Shown here piece by piece: positions 5,860-14,531 of a stretch of DNA of 18,946 nucleotides (positions are counted from its first letter, which is position 1; each line of letters starts with the position of its first letter). The notes under the pieces are model-generated. The model worked only from the letters and a program-made list of their open reading frames with translations, did not search any database and was not told the DNA's origin. Source of the DNA: Rickettsiales bacterium. Its GTDB lineage: Bacteria; Pseudomonadota; Alphaproteobacteria; Rickettsiales; UBA8987. The translations under genes and the position numbers were made by a program. The stretch is taken from NCBI GenBank assembly GCA_020631295.1, contig JAHDHN010000001.1, forward strand, positions 17,752-36,697. The letters run 5' to 3'.

Positions 5860-7642
5860 GCAACATCTGAAAGACGAACTACAAGTAACCACAAAAATCA
5901 TGGCGCGGGATGCGGCGCTGGATGTGCATGTATTTACCCAAGAATCGGCGCCGCTGGCGGCTAAAAACACCGTGACGGGCAGCGTGACCTTGCATGCCAA
6001 TTTAAAGCATGAGGCGGGCGTGCAAGCCACACGTGGCGCAGCCGATTATGCCGCCTGTGCAGAGGCCTATGGTGCAGATGCAGCTGCGCCTGTTGATGCA
6101 GAAAATGCGGCATTATTCGCTGCATTAGAGCAACAGCGTACCGGGCTGCTAGGTGCGGTGCAATATGCCGGTGTGAAGCAAAATATTGCTGCTATGCATG
6201 CGTTTCGTTGGCAGGCACGCAATTGGCAAGAGCGGGAGCAGCTGGCTCATATTCCACTAGAAGAAATGATTGGTGCGCTCTTGTGGGAAGAAGTGCATGG
6301 AGAGCCTTTTTCTGTCTCTGAGCTTGCCCTCTCCAGCTTGGGGAAAATAATGCGCAAGAAGGCAGGCAATGCCTTTGCGGAGATGGCCGCGTCGCTGAAA
6401 AACCCGCAGCAATTTACCCAACATGCGAGAACCTTACTTTCACGCTTGGGTGTGCTGGGCAGTGAAGAATCACTGGAAGATGAGGCGGGTGAAGAGGGTG
6501 AGCCGGGCGAGATGCAGGCACCACAACAGCAAGGTGATGCAAGCGAGCAGCAGCAGGCAGAAGCCGCAGAACAGCAACATGCCACGGGTGACGTGCCGCG
6601 CTTAAGCGGTGCAGAGGAGCGCGCAGAAAATAGCAATAGCACCGAGGAAGGCGAGCAGCAGGACGCAGCGCCAGCAGAGGGTGATGCAGAGCAAGAGCAT
6701 GACGATGAAGCGGTGATTACGCGCATGCGCTACAACATTTTCACCACGCAATATGATGAAGAGGTGCATGCCACAGAGCTGGCAGACGCAGTGGAGCTGG
6801 CTCGCCTGCGCGAACGCCTGGATGCACAATTGCAAGATATGCAGGCCTTGATTGCGCGCTTGGCCATGCGGTTGCAGCGCAAAATTCTCTCCACGCAGAT
6901 GCGCCATTGGCATTTTCACCAAGAAGAAGGTGTACTAGACCCAAACAAGCTGGTGCCCTTGGTGGTAGACGGTAATTACCCGTATCCATACAGGCAAGAA
7001 AAAGAGGCGGCCTATGTGAATACGGTGGTAACATTGCTGTTGGATAATTCCGGTTCAATGCGCGGCCGGCCCATCACTAATGCGGCTCTTGTGGCTGATA
7101 TTTTATCCCGTACGTTAGAGCGCTGCGGCGTGCGTGTGGAGATTTTGGGTTTCACCACCAAAGCCTGGAAAGGTGGGGAATCTCGCAAACATTGGGAGAA
7201 GGAGGGGGCGCCTATTTCCCCAGGTCGGTTAAATGATATTCGCCATATTGTATATAAAGCGGCAGACAGGCCGCACCGCCAATGCCGTAGCCATTTGGGC
7301 TTGATGCTAAAAGAGGGTGTGCTGAAGGAAAATATTGATGGCGAGGCGCTGTTATGGGCGCATCAGCGGCTGATGCAGCGTTTTGAAGAGCGCAAAATCT
7401 TGCTGGTGATTTCGGACGGTGCACCGGTGGATGACAGCACGCTAAGTGCAAATCCAAGCAATTATCTAGACCAGCATCTGCACCATGTGATTGCCCAAAT
7501 TGAAGCGCAGCATGCCATGGAGCTGCTGGCCATTGGCATTGGGCATGATGTATCAGCCTATTACCAAAATGCGGTGATGATCAAACATGTGGAAGAGCTT
7601 GGCAAACAAGTGGTGGAAAAACTGGAAGCATTGTTTGTGTAG
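5858..7642 (+). CDS. cobT: CobT-like cobaltochelatase subunit with VWA domain
   Basis: 594 residues. In B12-making alphaproteobacteria CobT works with the AAA+ CobS to drive CobN in inserting cobalt into hydrogenobyrinate diamide. The N-terminal half has the CobT pattern ALEQQRTGLLGAVQYAGVKQNI (about 90-110, in pieces). Residues 206-290 are a very acidic, Gln-rich linker. LARLRERLDAQLQDMQALIA and LAMRLQRKIL lead into the C-terminal von Willebrand A domain. Its metal-ion site is DNSGSM (D396, S398, S400) with D520 in ISDGAPVDDSTLS. FTTKAWKGG, PGRLNDIRHIVYKAADRP and ENIDGEALLWAH are CobT-specific. No ribosome site precedes ATG 5858; ATG 5900 is a possible alternative. No other B12 gene is nearby, so the partner and true substrate here are open. 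Confidence 0.92.
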   Translation: MQHLKDELQVTTKIMARDAALDVHVFTQESAPLAAKNTVTGSVTLHANLKHEAGVQATRGAADYAACAEAYGADAAAPVDAENAALFAALEQQRTGLLGAVQYAGVKQNIAAMHAFRWQARNWQEREQLAHIPLEEMIGALLWEEVHGEPFSVSELALSSLGKIMRKKAGNAFAEMAASLKNPQQFTQHARTLLSRLGVLGSEESLEDEAGEEGEPGEMQAPQQQGDASEQQQAEAAEQQHATGDVPRLSGAEERAENSNSTEEGEQQDAAPAEGDAEQEHDDEAVITRMRYNIFTTQYDEEVHATELADAVELARLRERLDAQLQDMQALIARLAMRLQRKILSTQMRHWHFHQEEGVLDPNKLVPLVVDGNYPYPYRQEKEAAYVNTVVTLLLDNSGSMRGRPITNAALVADILSRTLERCGVRVEILGFTTKAWKGGESRKHWEKEGAPISPGRLNDIRHIVYKAADRPHRQCRSHLGLMLKEGVLKENIDGEALLWAHQRLMQRFEERKILLVISDGAPVDDSTLSANPSNYLDQHLHHVIAQIEAQHAMELLAIGIGHDVSAYYQNAVMIKHVEELGKQVVEKLEALFV

Positions 7643-7679
7643 GCTACTCCTAAAAACCACACTTTTGGTCCCTGATATG

Positions 7680-7902
7680 TATAGTAAATTGCGTAATTAA
7701 CGGGACATATAAAAAAGTGCGTCACCCCGTGGCTTGCCTGTCCGCCATAGCCTTGGCGACGGCGGGACCACGGGGTCCAGCCTACGCATAAAGCTTCGGC
7801 TGGCGCGGCCAGGGCTATGCGGCATGATCTCTCTTGTGGCTCTGGATACCGCGGTCAAGCCGCAGGAAACATAGTTGTGAATTATTAATTGATATTACTA
7901 TA
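7680..7902. repeat. 223-bp repeat related to the element at 3243, with two inserted hairpins (copy B)
   Basis: Begins TATAGTAAATTGCGTAATTA and ends ATTACTATA; the outer eight bases are a perfect inverted repeat. It shares with copy A long blocks such as GGGACATATAAAA, GTGCGTCACCCCGTGGCTTG, GATCTCTCTTGT and GCTCTGGATACCGCG. Compared with copy A, 30 bases (7737-7766, itself a GCC-rich partial palindrome) are inserted in the loop of hairpin 1. A second hairpin (CCAGCC 7777-7782 with GGCTGG 7798-7803) is inserted before the middle stem. Hairpin 2 has decayed. It fills the gap between convergent cobT and virB6, ending two bases from the virB6 stop codon. Confidence 0.8.
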
Positions 7903-7903
7903 C

Positions 7904-9700
7904 CTAACCACCAAAGAATTTACCGGTGGTGGAGTATTTCTTCGCGGCTTTGGTCATGCGGTTTTTAGCCTGTTGGTGAATATTCATCACATTATATTCT
8001 GCCGACATACCCACACCGGCAATTTGTGCACCGAAAGAGAGCACGTTCTCCATGAAGGCGAAGGTGATGAGCAATACGGCAATCATCACAATAAAGCCTT
8101 GTAATGTGGTTTTTCCAATGGCGTCTTCGGCGGCTTCATTGTCTTTAAAAATAGCACTGCTGAAGACTGTAAACCCTTTGGTAAACATATTCTGTGCCAT
8201 GGCAATAGCGCCACCGCCATCTTTCGCAGTAATGTTTCCTGCACCGTCATATCCAACATCAACATCAGAATTCACAGTGCCCACCTCTAGGGTGCCAATG
8301 GTTTCAAAGAATTTATCTGCCTCATCGCTTTCCAATATAGCTTGCAATGATTGCATATGATTCAGAATCCCCGCATCGCCCTCCATAGCGAAGTGGTAAA
8401 TATTGAGCATGAAGGCCATATAGCCAAATAAAATAGCCGGTTGCAAAATCCCGGCGACAATAATGGAGAGGCTATAGGTAAAGATCTTCTTTGTGTTTTG
8501 GAACAGCAGGCATGTCACAATGGCTGGGAAGATGATGGACATAAAGGCGATGTAAATACGTGCGGCAAGATACACAATCACGCATTGGAAAATGGCAGCT
8601 AACAGCCCCACAATCACAAATCCGCCAGTAATGAAAAGCAAATAGCCAGGCCCAGTGGCGCTGAAGATGGAACCGCTGAGTAGCATAAGCAAAATATTAC
8701 TCACTTTTTTATTATCTAACCCGTTTTCTAAGTCACCGGTGGTAAAATTGAACGGGGTATTTTCTTCTTGGTCCAGCGCTTTTTCTAGGCTGCCAATTTG
8801 ATCTTGGTCTTGGTAGGTAAGGCCGGTGCGCATGCCAAACATAAACACGGTGATACAATCAATACGGCGCCATAAATTCATAGGATTGCCGTTTTTATCC
8901 ACGGTGCAGGTGATAGGTTCTCGTACCGCTTCGCCCGTGTCATCCATCACCATATTGCCATTTTCATCTTCTACTATTTTACCCCTCAATTGCCGCAATT
9001 GTACGCTGTCCGTCACCGCTTCAATCAAGTCATTTTGGAAGGTTTTGAATACATCATAGGCTTTGTTGGAGCCCACGCCGATGGAAAATACCGCCACAAA
9101 CAAAAGGGTAAGCAGCATCACCATGCCATCGGTAAATAAGTTATTACCTGGGTTTAGTATGATGCGGATAAAGAACAAGACCGTGTAAAGCACCAGCACT
9201 GCACCCACAATGCCGGAGATGGCGAAGGTAAATTTGCCGTTGATGAAATAGGTCACTTCATCAATCTTATTTTCAATACACTGCACCACACGGTTGGTCC
9301 AACCGTCTATCATGGTGCGCTCCACTGCATAAGGCTGGTTGTTGGTATCGTATAAAATGGTGCTTTTAAACAGGCAGTCGCCCGTTGCGATAGTGTATTG
9401 CACTGCTACGCGCATACAGTCGGCGTAGTTTGGATCACTTGGGTCAAGTGGGATGTTGAACTCCACCTGATAGGTGGCGTCATCGCCATAGTCACGGTCT
9501 TCCTCGGTGGAGATGGCGCTCTCATGGCTTTCTTGGTTGGGGTTATCAAAGCTGCAACCTGCAATGCCGGGTACAGAGAGTGTGTTGTCGGCCTTGTCGC
9601 CATCCACTGTGCCGGATTGCGCCAAAACAAGCGTGCCGCATAGCCACAAGCATAACAGGCTGAAACAACGCAATAATGCTATGGTCAGTTTAGCTGGCAA
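7904..9700 (-). CDS. virB6: VirB6/TrbL-like T4SS inner-membrane channel protein
   Basis: Polytopic inner-membrane component of a type IV secretion system. From TTG 9700 it has 598 residues. Residues 1-28 form a signal peptide (PAKLTIALLRCFSLLCLWLC then GTLVLAQ). A Cys-containing periplasmic region follows, with membrane segments at about 157-182 and 193-210, a cluster at 334-431 and a last one at 535-556. The layout resembles the Rickettsiales VirB6 proteins, but this one is near the small end of those. TTG 9700 was chosen because GAGG lies four bases upstream and the signal peptide then starts at once. The ATG at 9772 would overlap virB4 by 83 bases and add 24 unlikely residues. It follows virB4 with an 11-base overlap, indicating translational coupling. 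Confidence 0.85.
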   Translation of the reverse strand: MPAKLTIALLRCFSLLCLWLCGTLVLAQSGTVDGDKADNTLSVPGIAGCSFDNPNQESHESAISTEEDRDYGDDATYQVEFNIPLDPSDPNYADCMRVAVQYTIATGDCLFKSTILYDTNNQPYAVERTMIDGWTNRVVQCIENKIDEVTYFINGKFTFAISGIVGAVLVLYTVLFFIRIILNPGNNLFTDGMVMLLTLLFVAVFSIGVGSNKAYDVFKTFQNDLIEAVTDSVQLRQLRGKIVEDENGNMVMDDTGEAVREPITCTVDKNGNPMNLWRRIDCITVFMFGMRTGLTYQDQDQIGSLEKALDQEENTPFNFTTGDLENGLDNKKVSNILLMLLSGSIFSATGPGYLLFITGGFVIVGLLAAIFQCVIVYLAARIYIAFMSIIFPAIVTCLLFQNTKKIFTYSLSIIVAGILQPAILFGYMAFMLNIYHFAMEGDAGILNHMQSLQAILESDEADKFFETIGTLEVGTVNSDVDVGYDGAGNITAKDGGGAIAMAQNMFTKGFTVFSSAIFKDNEAAEDAIGKTTLQGFIVMIAVLLITFAFMENVLSFGAQIAGVGMSAEYNVMNIHQQAKNRMTKAAKKYSTTGKFFGG

Positions 9701-12098
9701 GTAACCTCGCTTTCTCTGTAAAAATAGGCAGCCATGTATCTGGATCATCGCCATGTTCGGCGCGTACTGCATCCAACAGTCTTACCGTTTCTGCACGGCC
9801 AGAGAGCACAGCAATTTCATCATTCATGCCGCTTAGGTCCACGCGTGCAATCACCACATCATCGCCTTGCTTCACCAGGAAATAGCGGTTTTGTGGGTTG
9901 GTGGTACGAATGATCTCAAACTCACGGTCTGAGAGCATAAACATCTTTTTATATTCCGGCGTGGCCTTGGCATTGGCCAGGAAAATCTGCGTGGCGGTTT
10001 GTTGCACCAGCGTGTCGCTAATGGCGCTATTGCCCAAATCTTCCACTGTTTGAGTAGCAAAAATTACCATAGCATTGAGTTTTCGAAGTACTTTGAGCCA
10101 GTCTTTAATTTTGGGCGCAAAAATATCATTATCAATCAAGGCCCACGCCTCATCCAGCACAATCATAGTAGGAGTGCCATCCAGAGATTCTTGGATGCGG
10201 TGGAAGAGATAGAGCAGGGCAGGGCCCAAGCTTTTTCCATCTCCCAGCACTTTACCCATTTCAAACCCAAACACATTTCCCTTGGTGAAATCAATGGTAT
10301 CACGCGGGTTGTCAAACAGGCCAGAATGGGTTTCACCACTGTGCCACATGCGCAAACGGCTGGCAATGCTACCAGGCTTTTCCAAGCCAAGGAAGGGTAG
10401 GATATTGGGCAGGCGGCGCTGCTTTTTCTCTAGCTTGAAGTTACCTCGTACCGCTTCTGAAATCAGTTCACTTTCTTCTGGTGAGATATCTTGTTCAAAG
10501 CTGGCCTGTGCCATCACTGCAATCCATTCTTCCAAGAAGCGTGCATTTTCAGGTGTATTTTTTTGTTGCAGCGGGTTGAAGCCACAGCCTTCTGCCGGGT
10601 CAATTACTGTATAATTTCCGCCTATGGCACGGATGAAAATCTCTGCACCGCGGTCTTTATCAAAAAAGAACATACGGCCGTTAAATTTTTGCGCTTGCGC
10701 GCACAAGAAATTCATCAGCACTGTTTTACCTGCGCCGGTGGGGCCAATAATGGTAGTATGGCCTACATCACGCACGTGGAAATTAAAGAAATAAGGTGTG
10801 CCAGAAGTGGTTTCTAGTAGGGTCACCGCATCACCCCAATGGTTGTCTTTTTCTTTCCCTACAGGGAAATTATGCAATGTTAAAAATCCCGAAAGATTCA
10901 ATGTATGCATCTTGGATATACGGGCTAAATATTCAAAGTTAGCGGGTAGTTGTGACCAAAACACCGCCTGCAGCATGGCTTTGTCTTGCAATGGGTTAAT
11001 GCCAAAATTTACCAGCTCTCCTTGTGCAATAGAGAGTGCAGCTTCAAGACGTTTCTTATTTTCTTCAATCACCAAAATGGAGAGGCCAAATTTGCCAAAT
11101 GCAGCATGGCCGGAGGTGGCCATATCCATGGCACTGCTCAGCTCCTCCATTTGAGATATACCTTTGTCGCCAGAGTTGCGTAACCTGTCTTGCTGTACTT
11201 GCATGCCTTGAATGCCTATGGCACGGTTATCAAATAAAAACATTTGTGTGATAATCAGCTCAAAAGGCAGTTTCAAAAAGGCATCTACCATTCCCACGCC
11301 CGTGAAAGGTGGGTATTCTTTGATGCTGATGGTGCCTGCAAAACGGCTGCGTCCAGAGACATCTTTTATCTCAATAGCATCGCGCCCAAAATAGATCCGT
11401 TGATTGGGTAAATAGCGTGCCGCTTCATTGCTGGGTACTAATACAGGTGCTTTCACACCGCAATTTACCAGGGAGCCTAAAAACTCTAATATTTCTGAAT
11501 AGGTGCCACGCTTGCGTTTCTTCAAGCCCAATAAACGCGGGTGATAATCACGCATGCTGCCCATTACGCGGCCAATTACTTCTTCTAAATCACGTTGCAG
11601 TTGTTTATAAGATTCTTTCTCTAGCTCTTTATCTGCCTTTTGTGCCAAATTGGCGATAAAATTCTCAATCTTCGCAATTCCGGTGGTGTCTTTTTTTACC
11701 ACAATGGTGATATAAAGTTCATTAATAAAATTTTCATCATCCACATGTTTTGTATGCCATTTTTTATCCAAAGTGGAGCAAAACGCGTTGTCATACTCTG
11801 CTTCTAAACTTGCTTTTTCACGCCGACGGATGATGTGAGACCACATAGATACGCTAGGCTTGGCAATGCTTTTAAACAGTGTATTGCGGATATGTTTTTT
11901 GACGTCTAAATCTTCATCATCTGCCGTTTCAAAAGAAAATCCTTCTAGTTTAATGGTGGCTAACAGCTCCTGGTCTTTGGTGATAATGGTATGGTCGTTC
12001 CAATGGCAGTCATAAGGTATAAACTCAGAAGCAGATATTTCATTTTTAATGGCACCTGCATGCTGTGTTTTTCTGCGTTTTAGTTTTAGTTTTGCCAT
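9690..12098 (-). CDS. virB4: VirB4 family T4SS ATPase
   Basis: 802 residues, the usual VirB4 length. VirB4 is the hexameric ATPase on the cytoplasmic face of the T4SS inner-membrane complex and powers assembly and substrate export. The Walker A motif GPTGAGKT is at 452-459 and Walker B MIVLDEAW ends in D649/E650. FATQTVEDLGNSAISDTLVQ followed by QTATQIFLAN is the conserved block after Walker B. The N-terminal CagE/TrbE/VirB4 domain has FIPYDCHWNDHTIITKDQEL and SMWSHIIRRRE. ATG 12098 follows the virB3 stop by 11 bases with an AAGG-type site. All motifs are intact, so the protein should be active. It overlaps virB6 at its 3' end. Confidence 0.97.
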   Translation of the reverse strand: MAKLKLKRRKTQHAGAIKNEISASEFIPYDCHWNDHTIITKDQELLATIKLEGFSFETADDEDLDVKKHIRNTLFKSIAKPSVSMWSHIIRRREKASLEAEYDNAFCSTLDKKWHTKHVDDENFINELYITIVVKKDTTGIAKIENFIANLAQKADKELEKESYKQLQRDLEEVIGRVMGSMRDYHPRLLGLKKRKRGTYSEILEFLGSLVNCGVKAPVLVPSNEAARYLPNQRIYFGRDAIEIKDVSGRSRFAGTISIKEYPPFTGVGMVDAFLKLPFELIITQMFLFDNRAIGIQGMQVQQDRLRNSGDKGISQMEELSSAMDMATSGHAAFGKFGLSILVIEENKKRLEAALSIAQGELVNFGINPLQDKAMLQAVFWSQLPANFEYLARISKMHTLNLSGFLTLHNFPVGKEKDNHWGDAVTLLETTSGTPYFFNFHVRDVGHTTIIGPTGAGKTVLMNFLCAQAQKFNGRMFFFDKDRGAEIFIRAIGGNYTVIDPAEGCGFNPLQQKNTPENARFLEEWIAVMAQASFEQDISPEESELISEAVRGNFKLEKKQRRLPNILPFLGLEKPGSIASRLRMWHSGETHSGLFDNPRDTIDFTKGNVFGFEMGKVLGDGKSLGPALLYLFHRIQESLDGTPTMIVLDEAWALIDNDIFAPKIKDWLKVLRKLNAMVIFATQTVEDLGNSAISDTLVQQTATQIFLANAKATPEYKKMFMLSDREFEIIRTTNPQNRYFLVKQGDDVVIARVDLSGMNDEIAVLSGRAETVRLLDAVRAEHGDDPDTWLPIFTEKARLLAS

Positions 12099-12109
12099 AG
12101 TGCTACACC

Positions 12110-12415
12110 TTAAAACACATCAAACGAGCTGGCATTACCATGGAAGAATTTATTACGGCATTTAGGTACAGTTTTGCTCCAGGCCTGAATAAGTTCCTTA
12201 AATTTAGGCTCATGCGAGCACACAAACAAGCCAATGCCGTGCATGGTGAGTGCGGTTAAGATAAGAGAGGGGAAACTTTTGCTGGTAATAAATGTGATGG
12301 AAACGATCATAAATGTTACCACAAACCAGTCCAATGTTACGCCAAATAACATAGGTGGACGGGTTAATCCGAGGAATAACGGGTCTGTTTGTAATCTGCT
12401 CTTCTTTTCAGTCAT
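12110..12415 (-). CDS. virB3: VirB3 T4SS inner-membrane protein
   Basis: 101 residues, the usual size. VirB3 is a small inner-membrane T4SS subunit that works with VirB4. The sequence has the family pattern: a short polar N-terminus, DPLFLGLTRPPMLFGV (11-26), two membrane segments (about 22-45 and 49-66), then HEPKFKELIQAWSK. Placement directly upstream of virB4 is the standard arrangement and supports the call. The 146-base gap to cysNC upstream holds a hairpin, so it is unclear whether the vir genes have their own promoter. None with good hexamers was seen. Confidence 0.93.
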   Translation of the reverse strand: MTEKKSRLQTDPLFLGLTRPPMLFGVTLDWFVVTFMIVSITFITSKSFPSLILTALTMHGIGLFVCSHEPKFKELIQAWSKTVPKCRNKFFHGNASSFDVF

Positions 12416-12505
12416 ATCGCTTCATTTTTTATACCGTAAGTCCAGTATAGCGACTTTTCATGAAATTTCGATGACAGATTTCACTTAGATTAGATGACAA
12501 CAGAA

Positions 12506-12539
12506 TGTCATTCCGAACGCCCTGCCGTTCGAAATGACA
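12506..12539. terminator. 34-bp hairpin between cysNC and virB3
   Basis: TGTCATTCCGAACG (12506-12519) and CGTTCGAAATGACA (12526-12539) form a 14-bp stem with one mismatch around a six-base loop. It lies just after the cysNC stop and before virB3 on the same strand. No clear T run follows, so it could be a processing or repeat hairpin rather than a simple terminator. Its TGTCATT ends recall the GTCATTCC of the cys repeats. Confidence 0.5.
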
Positions 12540-12561
12540 ACTTCTTGATAGATGGCGGTAT

Positions 12562-14520
12562 CTAGATCGTGTATCCTGGTGTGGATATCTGCTCATCTGC
12601 CATGCTTTCCACCAGCTGGCGTTCCACATAGGCCATTAAGATTTCAACCGACTCATCCACAGATTGGTTGGCAGTATCTACCACTAAATCGGCATTATCA
12701 GGCTCTTCAAACGGCGCGGACACACCGGTAAAGTCTTTGATTTCGCCCTTTTTCGCTTTTTCATACAAGCCCTTAGGGTCGCGCTTGGCGCATGTATCCA
12801 CATCGGCTTTGATGTGAATGGAGTGATAATGCTCACCTGCTGCCACACGTGCACGGTCACGGTCTTGCTTATAGGGTGAGATAAAGGCTGAAATCACGAT
12901 AGTGCCGGCATCGGCAAACAAGGCGGCCACTTCACCTACACGGCGGATATTTTCGCTGCGGTCTTCTGGTGAGAAGCCTAAATCAGCATTCAAGCCTGCG
13001 CGAATGTTATCACCGTCCAGTACAAATACTTGATAGCCTTTATTGAACAAGCGCTGCTGCAATTCCAGCGCTAGCGTGGTTTTGCCTGAGCCCGACAGGC
13101 CAGAGAACCATAACACACCGCCCTTATGGCCATTGGCTGCCGCACGGCGTGCTGGATTGATGCGCGATTCCACTTGGGTAATATTCGTGGATTTAATATC
13201 GGTCTTCACACGTTGGTCGGCAAAGCCATCTAGATTGATAATACCACCGCCCACAATGCGGTAATTTTCTACCAACACGAAGCGGCCGGTGCTATCATTT
13301 TGGCCGTAGTCATCAATTGGCATAATGCCGCGCACGCGGAACACCACTTCGGCCACGCTGTTTTTTTGCACCGCTTGGGCGGTATCTGCCAGAGCAAGAT
13401 TGTCCGTATCTACCACACGTTCAATCTCTTTCACCTCCACACGATATTCGCATGTATTGATTTTGAGTGTATAGCGGCTGCCCACTTTCAGGTCGTTATC
13501 GCCCATCCAGAATAGCTTGCCGCGGAACAGATTGGTTAGCATGGGCGCTGTGTCTTCTGTGGAGATCACATGGCCACGCTCAGCAAAAATTTGTTCACTC
13601 AGTGTGATGCCCACAGACATGCCTGCCTCAGCAGACTGCAGGGCAGGGCCATTGAAATTCTCAATGGAATTTACCGTTACCACGCGGTTAAGCGGAGAGA
13701 ATAAGATCTCTTGTCCTACTTCAATGCGGCCGCTCTCAATACGGCCGGCAATGATGCGGCGCTCATCAAATTTATACACATCTTGCACCGGAAAGCGCAG
13801 CGGCAATTCGGTAGATTGTGGCTTGAGTGTGAAAAGATCCAAGGCCTCTAAAATGCTTGGGCCTTTATACCATTCCATTTTGTCTGGCGATTGGGTGATA
13901 GATTGGCCTTCGCGTGCAGAAATCGGCACCACATAGGTGGGCGTTACACCAATCTCTTTTAAATAGGCCGTATATTCTTCTTCAATAGCGCGGAAGGCAG
14001 CTTCATCAAAATCTACCATATCCATTTTATTCACCGCTACTACCACCTGGTCTACGCCAAGCAGATGCAGTAAATAGCCATGGCGCTTGGATTGCTCTTG
14101 CACGCCTTCTTTAGCATCAATCACCAACACAGCTGCTTCAGAGTTAGCGGCACCAGAAATCATGTTCTTCAAAAATTCTTTATGGCCTGGTGCGTCGATA
14201 ATCACATAGTCGCGCGCTTGGGTTTTGAACCAGATTTGCGTGGTATCAATGGTGATGCCTTGGTCACGCTCCGCTTGCAATGCATCGAGCAAAAAGGAAT
14301 ATTCAAACGGCATGCCACGCTTCTCACATTGTGCCTTAATTTGCTCCACTTTGCCTTCAGGCAGGCTATCTGTATCATGGAACAAGCGCCCAATCAGCGT
14401 GGACTTTCCGTGGTCCACATGGCCTACAATCACAATTTTCATCTGCTGGCGTTCGGTATCAAGCATGGGGGTCACTTCCTCTGTTTGCTGTAAAGCTGCA
14501 TTCTGTGCTGTCATCGTCAT
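12562..14520 (-). CDS. cysNC: bifunctional sulfate adenylyltransferase subunit 1 / adenylylsulfate kinase (CysN-CysC fusion)
   Basis: 652 residues. The CysN half is the GTPase that, with CysD, makes APS from sulfate and ATP; the CysC half phosphorylates APS to PAPS. G1 is GHVDHGKST (33-41), G3 DAPGH (109-113) and G4 NKMD (164-167), followed by elongation-factor-like beta barrels (about 230-455). The APS kinase P-loop GLSGSGKTT is at 474-482, followed by VFVLDGDNIRAGLNADLGFS, FISPYKQDR and KGLYEKAKKGEIKDFTG. This is the NodQ/CysNC arrangement common in alphaproteobacteria. ATG 14520 begins 11 bases after the cysD stop; ATG 14514 is also possible. It is the last gene of the cys operon. Both halves keep their catalytic motifs. 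Confidence 0.97.
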   Translation of the reverse strand: MTMTAQNAALQQTEEVTPMLDTERQQMKIVIVGHVDHGKSTLIGRLFHDTDSLPEGKVEQIKAQCEKRGMPFEYSFLLDALQAERDQGITIDTTQIWFKTQARDYVIIDAPGHKEFLKNMISGAANSEAAVLVIDAKEGVQEQSKRHGYLLHLLGVDQVVVAVNKMDMVDFDEAAFRAIEEEYTAYLKEIGVTPTYVVPISAREGQSITQSPDKMEWYKGPSILEALDLFTLKPQSTELPLRFPVQDVYKFDERRIIAGRIESGRIEVGQEILFSPLNRVVTVNSIENFNGPALQSAEAGMSVGITLSEQIFAERGHVISTEDTAPMLTNLFRGKLFWMGDNDLKVGSRYTLKINTCEYRVEVKEIERVVDTDNLALADTAQAVQKNSVAEVVFRVRGIMPIDDYGQNDSTGRFVLVENYRIVGGGIINLDGFADQRVKTDIKSTNITQVESRINPARRAAANGHKGGVLWFSGLSGSGKTTLALELQQRLFNKGYQVFVLDGDNIRAGLNADLGFSPEDRSENIRRVGEVAALFADAGTIVISAFISPYKQDRDRARVAAGEHYHSIHIKADVDTCAKRDPKGLYEKAKKGEIKDFTGVSAPFEEPDNADLVVDTANQSVDESVEILMAYVERQLVESMADEQISTPGYTI

Positions 14521-14531
14521 TTCTTTCTTTT

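Noticed and set aside
6247..6726. 159-codon minus-strand frame rich in Ser, Ala and Cys
   Set aside because: Shadow of the acidic Gln/Glu-rich linker of cobT read on the other strand.
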